From: Nitrospirota bacterium
GTDB taxonomy: Bacteria > Nitrospirota > Thermodesulfovibrionia > Thermodesulfovibrionales > Dissulfurispiraceae
Reading direction: 5' to 3'
Assembly (NCBI GenBank): GCA_013349595.1
Contig: DUZI01000129.1
Location: 1 to 5,937, forward strand
Length of the DNA stretch: 5,937 nucleotides
Shown: in pieces, positions 1-5,736 of the stretch
Position numbering within the stretch: position 1 is the stretch's first letter
How the letters are laid out: each line of letters opens with the position of its first letter
Notes under the pieces: generated by a model
Database searches by the model: none
Seen by the model: the letters and a program-made list of their open reading frames with translations, nothing else
What the model was told of the DNA's origin: nothing
Program-made: the position numbers and the translations under genes

Positions 1-1
1 C

Positions 2-58
2 TTAGAAGAAAAATGGGATAAAGACTCTTTGAGATATTTACAAAATATAGATGACTAA
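2..58 (+). CDS. 3' end of an unidentified protein gene (partial)
   Basis: An open frame enters from the left edge and reads 18 codons (LEEKWDKDSLRYLQNIDD) before a TAA stop at 56-58. The other + strand frame starting at base 1 hits a TAA at 19-21. The residues are charged and hydrophilic, as expected of a C-terminal tail, but too few remain to name a family. The next gene, priA, is on the opposite strand, so this would be a convergent pair with repeat copy 1 between them. The call rests only on an open frame at the edge with a plausible composition; it could be a chance frame. Confidence 0.4.
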   Translation, partial: LEEKWDKDSLRYLQNIDD

Positions 59-72
59 ATTCAAGTATGCAC

Positions 73-78
73 TTGCCA
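73..78. repeat. Left 6-bp direct repeat (TTGCCA) flanking repeat copy 1
   Basis: TTGCCA directly abuts the outer end of repeat copy 1, and the same six bases recur at 289-294 directly after its other end. The bases beyond differ on both sides, so the match is exactly six. This looks like a target-site duplication, but a six-base match between two AT-rich flanks could be chance, and copy 2 has no equivalent. Confidence 0.45.
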
Positions 79-288
79 CCTTAAAATAGCGCTTAGGAAG
101 GGCTGTTTCAGGATTTTTATAATTGACAAATTTTATTTATATTTTTGATTTATACATCAAAAACAATGCCTTATGACAAAGCCCAAGGAACTTTTTTTAT
201 AAGGTGTCGCATAAAAATTCCACACCAGCCCTTCCTATCTTACTTGCTGATTTTGCTAAGCCTTTTTAGTTCTATCGCTGATTTTGGG
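79..288 (-). repeat. MITE-like dispersed repeat, copy 1 (210 bp, inverted relative to copy 2)
   Basis: The reverse complement of this stretch matches 3598-3798 over its whole length. The core, 94-237, is bounded by a perfect 12-bp inverted repeat (TAGGAAGGGCTG at 94-105, CAGCCCTTCCTA at 226-237). Outside it lie further imperfect inverted ends: CCTTAAAATAGCG at 79-91 against CGCTGATTTTGGG at 276-288. The arm at 238-288 is longer and holds two versions of a GCTGATTTTG motif (246-255 and 277-286). Inside, TTTTTGAT and ATCAAAAA form a perfect 8-bp hairpin around 143-164. No reading frame of note is present, so it would be non-autonomous. It fills the gap between the convergent gene end at 58 and priA, where its hairpins might also end transcription from either side. 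A miniature transposable element is favoured; a structured RNA or REP-like sequence is the alternative. Confidence 0.8.
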
Positions 289-294
289 TTGCCA
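289..294. repeat. Right 6-bp direct repeat (TTGCCA) flanking repeat copy 1
   Basis: This is the partner of the TTGCCA at 73-78. It begins immediately after the terminal GGG of copy 1, so the two direct repeats enclose exactly the interval defined independently by the imperfect inverted ends. That agreement is the main support for a target-site duplication. Confidence 0.45.
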
Positions 295-319
295 TCATTG
301 CAAATTCAATAGGCTTTTT

Positions 320-346
320 CATAAAAATATTGAAATACCCAATATT
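320..346 (-). terminator. Possible weak terminator after priA
   Basis: Read on the - strand just past the priA stop, AATATTG, a 7-base loop and CAATATT form a perfect 7-bp stem, followed by TTTATG, so a short U-run joins the 3' arm. The stem has a single G-C pair, which is weak for intrinsic termination. The larger hairpins of repeat copy 1, reached next by the same transcript, may do the work instead. Confidence 0.3.
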
Positions 347-351
347 AATTC

Positions 352-2241
352 TTATACATAAATAGGGTCAACATCTATATTTAACTCAATTCCCTTTAAA
401 GTGCCTAAATTTTTTTGAACTTCCATGATGTATTCATCAAGGAGGGCTTTTCTTGATGATTTTAGCAGATATTTAAGGCCTTGTTTTGATGTTTTATTCA
501 TTACCTCTATGGGTCCAAGCACATCTACTCCATTAATATTTATCTTTTTTAACAAATCCCTTACTGAGTCAAGTAAAGTCAAATCTTTGATATTTATTAA
601 CATGACTAATATCTTTTTAAAGGGAGGATAGCCAACATTTTTCCTTAATTCTAACTGATGACTATAAAAGGAATTAAAATCATAGCTTTTAATAAAATTT
701 ATGAGACTGTTGTTTATATTGTTAGTCTGAAGATACAAATAGCCTTTTGGCTCTATCATGCAGGCAACCTTTATAACCTCTTGTAGGGCGATTTCATCTG
801 CCCTAAAACCAAATTTATGAATAAAATAATCAAAGTCTATTATTGCAGAGCCCTGAAACATCCCTTCAGAGAGTTGTCTGGTCATTACTTTGTTGCTGAC
901 AATAAGAGAATCAACAGAACTATCTATGGATATGGGATGGTTCTTTTTTAGGACCTTTGCTGTCAAATCAATCTGTGATTCAATCTCTTCCTTTATTCTG
1001 TCTATGCCACTACCAAGTGTTGTTAGATTGAAACCTTTACAATGATTACAAGATATACTTAAAGGTATCTGGCTATTACAATCTTGACAAGCCAAAGAGG
1101 CTTTATCTTTATAAAACACTACAGATGAATTACATTGATTACACCTTAGCAGAGAACCGCAGTCTTTACAAAAAATTAAAGAATAACCCTCCCTTGGTCC
1201 TATAAATAGAAAGATACCACCTTTTTCTATAACCTTCTTTGCCTCTGAGATAATATCTTGAGAGATGCTTCTTTTTAACTGATTCTTAAAGGTATGTAAC
1301 ACTGGTTTTATCTTGCACCTTTCTTTATTTAGTGATATGAAATGTTGATATTTCTTTGCCTTTACATTAAATACTGTCTCAACAGAAGGCGCTATTGATG
1401 ATAGTATGACTGGGCAATTATTCATATAACCAAGCCTTACTGACAAATCCCTCGCATTATATTTTAGACCTTCTTCTGCCTTATAAGAAAGACTATGTTC
1501 TGACAAAACAATAATTAGAGAGATTTCCTGAAGAGGCATAAATATTGAAGACCTTGTCCCTAAAACTATATCGGAGTCACAATTTATTATGCTCATCACA
1601 GATTCAATCCTTTTGGCCTTTGTCATCTTGCTGTGAAAGATTGCCAACCTTTTGCCATAAATATCCCTCAGAGTCCCCTCTAATCTCATTATGTCTGCAA
1701 TCTCTGGAACAAGTATAATTACTCCACTTATTGCATCTGATATTCTCTTTGCAACTGAAAATAACAATGAATCCTCTTGAGACTTACAAGTTGGTCTAAT
1801 TACCAATGTCTTATAGTCCCTCTTAAAAATTAAATCAGTTAAAAAATCTATTGTATCAAGTAATAAATTATCAATTTGATAGGTTGTTGTAGTTTCATTT
1901 TTTGTCTTTTGCAGAATCTTTTGCTTATAGGTAAGGACTTCAACAACATAGTCAAAGACTGTTGCCTTCAGAGCCATACCCTTTGATGATAAATAATACT
2001 CAGACATCCAATTAATAAACTCAACAAACCTATCATTACTAAAGGGTCTAAATATTTCGATAATCTCCTTTGTTGAATTACTTAGGGGTGGATTTTCAAT
2101 TGTATCTACGATTATTCCAAAGGCTTCTTTATCGCGAAAAGGGACCTTTACTATATAGCCTTTTAGATTTTCATCAAACCCTTTAGGTATCTTATAAGTG
2201 AGTTGTTTTAACCGTAGGGGTAATACTACATCAACATACAT
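352..2241 (-). CDS. priA: PriA-family primosomal protein N' with degenerate helicase motifs
   Basis: PriA recognises stalled forks and helps reload the replicative helicase. The 629-aa product is about 100 residues shorter than E. coli PriA (732). Residues about 1-100 resemble the 3'-DNA-end-binding domain (VPFRDKEAFGIIV). The helicase fold follows: LVPEI (178-182), GTRSSIFMP (228-236) and ARDLSVR (263-269) are recognisable. Eight cysteines in four CxxC pairs (358/361, 367/370, 385/388, 398/401) form the zinc-binding region inserted in the helicase. The C-terminal domain shows YPPF (538-541) and LGPIEVM (575-581). The ATPase residues are gone: GVTGSGKTE is RPTCKSQED (149-157), DEEH is LSEH (246-249), GTQM is replaced near SNKVM (449-453), and QVAGRAGR is KVACMIEPK (491-499). 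The frame is uninterrupted, so loss of activity rather than pseudogenization is inferred. It starts 8 nt after pyrF with no clear Shine-Dalgarno, suggesting coupled translation as the last operon gene. Confidence 0.88.
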   Translation of the reverse strand: MYVDVVLPLRLKQLTYKIPKGFDENLKGYIVKVPFRDKEAFGIIVDTIENPPLSNSTKEIIEIFRPFSNDRFVEFINWMSEYYLSSKGMALKATVFDYVVEVLTYKQKILQKTKNETTTTYQIDNLLLDTIDFLTDLIFKRDYKTLVIRPTCKSQEDSLLFSVAKRISDAISGVIILVPEIADIMRLEGTLRDIYGKRLAIFHSKMTKAKRIESVMSIINCDSDIVLGTRSSIFMPLQEISLIIVLSEHSLSYKAEEGLKYNARDLSVRLGYMNNCPVILSSIAPSVETVFNVKAKKYQHFISLNKERCKIKPVLHTFKNQLKRSISQDIISEAKKVIEKGGIFLFIGPREGYSLIFCKDCGSLLRCNQCNSSVVFYKDKASLACQDCNSQIPLSISCNHCKGFNLTTLGSGIDRIKEEIESQIDLTAKVLKKNHPISIDSSVDSLIVSNKVMTRQLSEGMFQGSAIIDFDYFIHKFGFRADEIALQEVIKVACMIEPKGYLYLQTNNINNSLINFIKSYDFNSFYSHQLELRKNVGYPPFKKILVMLINIKDLTLLDSVRDLLKKININGVDVLGPIEVMNKTSKQGLKYLLKSSRKALLDEYIMEVQKNLGTLKGIELNIDVDPIYV

Positions 2242-2249
2242 AAAATATT

Positions 2250-2969
2250 TTAAGCAGTCATCATCTCAACAGATACAAGTTCTAATGCCTTGAGTGGATC
2301 TTCGTGTCTTAAAATGCCTCTTCCCATGACAATATAATCTGCCCCTTGTTTGATTGCCTCCCTTGGTGTAGAGGTCCTCTTCTGGTCATCAGGCGGACTC
2401 CATGAAGGTCTTATACCTGGGGTAACCACAAGGAAGTCTTTACCGCAGGTTTTTTTTATTAAGGAAATCTCTTGGGGTGAACACACTACACCGTCTAAAT
2501 TAGCCCTCTTAGCAAGGGCTGATAATCTTTTGACATGACTTATTACACCATGGCTTATGAAGAGCTCTTCTTTTAAAATCTCATTTGTAAGACTTGTTAG
2601 TACTGTGACGCCTATTATCTTTGGCACTGTAATGCCTTCTTTGAGGGCTGTCTCATAAACACTCTCCCTGCACCTAATCATCATCTCCATACCACCACTT
2701 ACATGGAGATTAAACATATAAACACCAAGTTTTGTAACAAGTGAGGCAGCCCTTGATACTGTATTTGGAATGTCATGAAATTTTAAATCAAGAAATACCT
2801 TCTTGTTTAGCCTATGTATCTGTTCAATGATGGCAAATCCTGCAGATGAAAACAATTCAAAACCGACCTTGAAAATATCAACATAGTCTTTTAGCCTTTC
2901 AACAGTCTCATAAGCCTTTTGTCCACTTGATATATCAAGGGCGATTATCAATCTCTGACGATAGGGCAT
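2250..2969 (-). CDS. pyrF: Orotidine 5'-phosphate decarboxylase
   Basis: This cytoplasmic enzyme converts OMP to UMP, the last step of de novo pyrimidine synthesis. The 239-aa product has the usual bacterial length for the family I enzyme. Visible motifs are IALD (9-12, Asp12), FKVG (34-37, Lys35), the catalytic DLKFHDIPNT (61-70, with Asp61, Lys63 and Asp66), the phosphate-site loop TPGIRP (183-188) and GRGI (216-219, Arg217). All catalytic and phosphate-binding positions look intact. The ATG overlaps the dcd stop by one base (TAATG at 2967-2971 on the - strand), and there is no strong ribosome binding site of its own, so it is probably translated by coupling to dcd. Pairing with dcd makes a small pyrimidine-nucleotide operon, with priA following after 8 nt. 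Confidence 0.96.
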   Translation of the reverse strand: MPYRQRLIIALDISSGQKAYETVERLKDYVDIFKVGFELFSSAGFAIIEQIHRLNKKVFLDLKFHDIPNTVSRAASLVTKLGVYMFNLHVSGGMEMMIRCRESVYETALKEGITVPKIIGVTVLTSLTNEILKEELFISHGVISHVKRLSALAKRANLDGVVCSPQEISLIKKTCGKDFLVVTPGIRPSWSPPDDQKRTSTPREAIKQGADYIVMGRGILRHEDPLKALELVSVEMMTA

Positions 2970-3517
2970 TAAAGTTTCGGTAGGGTAATCCCCTTTTGTG
3001 CCTGATACTTGCCAGATCTGTCTTTGTATGAAATTTCACAAGGTTCTGATGCCTGTAAAAATACCAATTGAGCAATGCCCTCATTTGCATAGATCTTAGC
3101 AGGCAGAGGGGTGGTGTTGGAAATCTCTATAGTAATATGACCTTCCCATTCAGGTTCAAGGGGCGTCACATTTACAACTAAACCACAACGGGCATAAGTT
3201 GATTTGCCAAGACATAAAACAAGTACATCCCTTGGGATGCGAAAATATTCAAGTGATGAGGCAAGGACAAAGGAATTTGGTGGAACTATACAAACATCGC
3301 CCTTAAAATCCACAAGGCTTTTTTTATCAAAAGATTTGGGGTCAATGAGGGTGCTGTTGATATTTGTAAAGATTTTAAATTCATCTCTTATCCTTACATC
3401 ATATCCATAAGAACTAATGCCGTAGGAGATAACACCATCTTTTTTAAGACTTTCACTAAAAGATTCTATCATTCCTTTAAGAGCCATTTCTCTTATCCAT
3501 TTGTCATTTTTAACCAT
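2969..3517 (-). CDS. dcd: dCTP deaminase
   Basis: Dcd deaminates dCTP to dUTP, feeding dUMP and then dTMP synthesis; some relatives also hydrolyse dUTP to dUMP. The 182-aa product is a normal length for the trimeric Dcd/dUTPase superfamily. The N-terminus (KNDKWIREMA) and the nucleotide-site segment GKSTYARCG (104-112, with Ser106 and Arg110) are typical. TPLEPEWEGHITIEISN (118-134) contains the probable catalytic Glu131, matching E. coli Glu138 in context. The C-terminal part (GKYQAQKG, 169-176) is the flexible triphosphate-closing region. The start is supported by AAGGAGA just upstream and by the family N-terminus. It is the first gene of the operon with pyrF and priA. Whether this enzyme is deaminase-only or bifunctional cannot be settled by eye. 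Confidence 0.95.
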   Translation of the reverse strand: MVKNDKWIREMALKGMIESFSESLKKDGVISYGISSYGYDVRIRDEFKIFTNINSTLIDPKSFDKKSLVDFKGDVCIVPPNSFVLASSLEYFRIPRDVLVLCLGKSTYARCGLVVNVTPLEPEWEGHITIEISNTTPLPAKIYANEGIAQLVFLQASEPCEISYKDRSGKYQAQKGITLPKL

Positions 3518-3520
3518 AGT

Positions 3521-3527
3521 TCTCCTT
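3521..3527 (-). promoter_or_regulatory. Shine-Dalgarno site of dcd
   Basis: AAGGAGA on the - strand lies 3 nt before the dcd ATG (3515-3517). It is the only strong ribosome binding site found among the gene starts in the window. It fixes the dcd start and suggests that ribosomes load here for the whole operon, since pyrF and priA lack comparable sites. Confidence 0.75.
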
Positions 3528-3556
3528 GAAGTTAAGGGGCATTTTTATTAAAGGAT

Positions 3557-3584
3557 ATTATATTACACTCATCAAGACAACTAA
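3557..3584 (-). promoter_or_regulatory. Likely promoter of the dcd-pyrF-priA operon
   Basis: On the - strand a perfect TATAAT (-10) lies at 3557-3562, with TTAGTT as a weak -35 at 3579-3584, 16 bp away. A better -35 word, TTGACT (3585-3590), is 22 bp away, which is too far for standard spacing. Transcription would start near 3550, giving a leader of about 33 nt carrying the dcd ribosome binding site. The -10 lies outside repeat copy 2, so the promoter does not depend on the repeat, although the TTGACT comes within 8 bp of its end. Confidence 0.45.
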
Positions 3585-3597
3585 AGTCAAACAAAAA

Positions 3598-3798
3598 CCC
3601 AAAATCGGCAATAGAACTAAAAAGAAATAAGCAAGTAAGATAGGAAGGGCTGGTGTGGAATTTTTATACGACACCTTATAAAAAAAAGTTCCTTGGGCTT
3701 TGTCATAAGGCATTGCATTATAATGAATAAAGCAAAATTAAATAAAATTTGTCGATTATAAAAAGCCTGAAACAGCCCTTCCTATCGCTGTATTTGGG
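3598..3798 (+). repeat. MITE-like dispersed repeat, copy 2 (201 bp)
   Basis: This is the inverted partner of 79-288. The core, 3641-3784, is 144 bp, exactly the length of the core in copy 1, and is bounded by the same perfect inverted repeat (TAGGAAGGGCTG / CAGCCCTTCCTA). Here it extends to 13 bp with A3640 and T3785. Outer ends CCCAAAATCGGCAATAG (3598-3614) and CTATCGCTGTATTTGGG (3782-3798) are imperfect inverted repeats. The segment 3641-3716 is nearly identical to copy 1 (one substitution and one base of A-run length); 3717-3740 diverges; 3741-3784 is again nearly identical. An internal hairpin pairs CCTTAT (3674-3679) with ATAAGG (3705-3710). No target-site duplication is visible. It sits between the divergent dcd and mnmG genes, so it could affect transcription of either. 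No protein is encoded. Confidence 0.8.
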
Positions 3799-3827
3799 TA
3801 GATTTAAAATGATTATTTTAAAAAATC

Positions 3828-3856
3828 TTGGATAGAAATGATAATTCATATAAAAT
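3828..3856 (+). promoter_or_regulatory. Candidate mnmG promoter, possibly giving a leaderless mRNA
   Basis: TTGGAT (3828-3833) and TAAAAT (3851-3856) are separated by 17 bp and resemble a -35/-10 pair. The predicted start point, about 7 bp downstream, falls at or next to the mnmG ATG (3862). This would explain why no Shine-Dalgarno is seen. The region is so AT-rich that -10-like words are common (TATAAA at 3849 overlaps), so the call is weak. Transcription could instead begin upstream, within repeat copy 2. Confidence 0.28.
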
Positions 3857-3861
3857 AATCT

Positions 3862-5736
3862 ATGTTTCAAGAGACGGAATATGACATAATCGTAATTGGT
3901 GGAGGACATGCAGGCTGTGAATCTGCCCTTGCATCTGCAAGACTTGGGCTTAAGACCTGTCTTTTTACCATCAATATTGACAGCATTGGTCATATGTCCT
4001 GTAATCCAGCTATTGGTGGACTTGCCAAGGGACACATTGTAAGGGAGATTGACGCCCTTGGTGGTGAGATGGCAAAGGTTGCAGACAAGGCAGGTATTCA
4101 ATTTAGGATGTTAAACCTTTCAAAAGGTCCTGCAGTGTGGGCATTAAGGTCTCAGGCAGACAGGGGACTTTATAAGTTACACATGAGAAAAACCCTTGAG
4201 CAGCAGGCAAATCTGACTATAAAGCAATCCATTGTTGAAAAGATTATAGTTGAAGCTAATCAGGTAAAGGGAGTTATCAACAACTTAAATGTTTTCTATG
4301 GCGCAAGGGCGGTGATTGTCACAACAGGGACATTTTTAAAGGGACTCATACATATTGGTCTTGAAAGATTTAGTGCAGGCAGGGCAGGGGAATTTGCCTC
4401 ATTGGGATTGTCAGATTCTCTCGCCGGAATTGGATTAAATTTAGGAAGGCTTAAGACAGGCACACCACCAAGGATTGACGCCAAGAGTATTGATTTCAGT
4501 CAACTTGAACCGCAATATGGTGATGATCCCCCAGTGCCTTTTTCTTACAGTACAGAGAAAATAACAAACCCTCAACTTCCTTGTTTTATCACTTATACAA
4601 ATAGCAGCGTCCATGTGATTATAAGGGCAAATCTTGACCGTTCACCCCTTTATGGTGGTGTCATAAAAGGAATTGGTCCAAGATATTGTCCATCTATTGA
4701 AGATAAGGTAATGAAATTTCAAGACAAAGACAGACATCAGGTCTTTCTTGAGCCAGAGGGACTGGATACAAAAGAATATTATGCTAATGGCATATCTACA
4801 AGTCTGCCATATGATGTTCAGTTAAAGATTGTAAGAAGCATAACAGGTCTTCACTCTGCTGAGATAATGAGACCTGCATATGCTATTGAGTATGACTTTG
4901 TCTTTCCTACTCAACTTAATCATACCCTTGAGACAAAGATTGTAAAAGGTCTATACCTGGCTGGGCAGATTAATGGCACCTCTGGTTATGAGGAGGCAGG
5001 TGCACAGGGATTGATGGCAGGTATTAATGCATCTCTTAAAATACTTGGCAAAGAACCCTTAATACTAATGAGAGATGAGGCATATATAGGCGTACTGATT
5101 GATGACCTTGTTACAAAGGGGACTAATGAACCTTACAGGATGTTCACCTCAAGGGCTGAATATAGGCTTTTGCTTAGGCATGACAATGCAGATGATAGAC
5201 TTATGAAAAAGGGAATGCAAATTGGTCTCCTTGATAGAGATGTTTTTGAAAAATATATCGACAGATACGAAAAAGTTCATAAGGAGATGATGAGATTAAA
5301 AAACACAAGGGTATTCCCCTCTGCAGAGATTAATGAAAAACTAATTTTGATTAACACATCACCTATTGATGAGGCTACTACACTTGAGAAATTATTGAAA
5401 AGACCGGAGATAGATTATGATTTTATAGAAAATCTCTCACCTCAAAATCTACCAAAAGATATAAAGGACCTTGTCCAAATCAATGTTAAATATGAAGGAT
5501 ACATAAAAAAACAACAGGAACTTGCTCATAAAATGAGGTCTCTTGAACAAAAAAAAATACCAAATGATTTTATCTATCAAGGTATTCCAGGTCTTTCCCG
5601 TGAGGTAGTTGAAAAACTCACCCAAGTAAGACCCCAAAATATTGGACAGGCAAGCAGGATACCTGGTATAACCCCAGCAGCACTTTCAATAATACTCGTA
5701 GCGGTAGAAAGATATTGGCGAGAGAAGTCCTCATAG
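3862..5736 (+). CDS. mnmG: tRNA uridine-5-carboxymethylaminomethyl modification enzyme, MnmG (GidA)
   Basis: MnmG is the FAD-dependent partner of the GTPase MnmE; together they install the (carboxymethyl)aminomethyl group at C5 of wobble U34 in certain tRNAs. The 624-aa product is full length. It shows the dinucleotide-binding motif GGGHAG (13-18), SCNPAIGGLAKGH (46-58) with Cys47, GPRYCPSIEDK (272-282) with Cys276, and AGQINGTSGYEEAGAQG (367-383). The two cysteines correspond to E. coli Cys47 and Cys277, and the last two segments are the family signatures. The tRNA/MnmE-binding C-terminus is present (FTSRAEYRLLLRHDNAD; IPGLS; RIPGITPAA). The ATG at 3862 is forced: an in-frame TAA lies at 3856-3858 and the family N-terminus begins right there. 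No Shine-Dalgarno precedes it. The rsmG gene follows with a short overlap, the common gidA-gidB arrangement. Confidence 0.98.
   Translation: MFQETEYDIIVIGGGHAGCESALASARLGLKTCLFTINIDSIGHMSCNPAIGGLAKGHIVREIDALGGEMAKVADKAGIQFRMLNLSKGPAVWALRSQADRGLYKLHMRKTLEQQANLTIKQSIVEKIIVEANQVKGVINNLNVFYGARAVIVTTGTFLKGLIHIGLERFSAGRAGEFASLGLSDSLAGIGLNLGRLKTGTPPRIDAKSIDFSQLEPQYGDDPPVPFSYSTEKITNPQLPCFITYTNSSVHVIIRANLDRSPLYGGVIKGIGPRYCPSIEDKVMKFQDKDRHQVFLEPEGLDTKEYYANGISTSLPYDVQLKIVRSITGLHSAEIMRPAYAIEYDFVFPTQLNHTLETKIVKGLYLAGQINGTSGYEEAGAQGLMAGINASLKILGKEPLILMRDEAYIGVLIDDLVTKGTNEPYRMFTSRAEYRLLLRHDNADDRLMKKGMQIGLLDRDVFEKYIDRYEKVHKEMMRLKNTRVFPSAEINEKLILINTSPIDEATTLEKLLKRPEIDYDFIENLSPQNLPKDIKDLVQINVKYEGYIKKQQELAHKMRSLEQKKIPNDFIYQGIPGLSREVVEKLTQVRPQNIGQASRIPGITPAALSIILVAVERYWREKSS

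Noticed and set aside
79..288. CRISPR array or tRNA gene in the intergenic gaps
   Set aside because: There are no regularly spaced direct repeats, and no cloverleaf or T-loop GTTCGA-type sequence is present.
425..631. Short + strand frame inside priA; similar frames at 2350-2538 and 3204-3410
   Set aside because: All are antisense to conserved coding sequence, have no ribosome binding site or recognisable product, and are typical shadows.
352..2241. priA as a pseudogene
   Set aside because: The frame is continuous for 629 codons, all eight zinc cysteines and several structural motifs are kept, and only catalytic motifs are altered.
3700..3724. TATAAT at 3719-3724 as a firm promoter for mnmG
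   Set aside because: Candidate -35 words are badly spaced: TTGTCA is 13 bp away and TTGGGC 20 bp away. It is mentioned as a possibility only.
79..3798. Composite transposon carrying dcd-pyrF-priA
   Set aside because: The outer flanks of the two copies (TTGCCA at 73-78, TAGATT from 3799) do not match, there is no transposase, and the genes are ordinary housekeeping functions.
3718..4101. 127-codon open frame on the - strand covering the mnmG start and part of repeat copy 2
   Set aside because: It is antisense to the well-conserved mnmG N-terminus, resembles no family, and its C-terminal part is translated repeat and AT-rich leader.
4296..4484. Short - strand frames inside mnmG, here and at 5449-5637
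   Set aside because: They are antisense to conserved MnmG segments and have no independent support.
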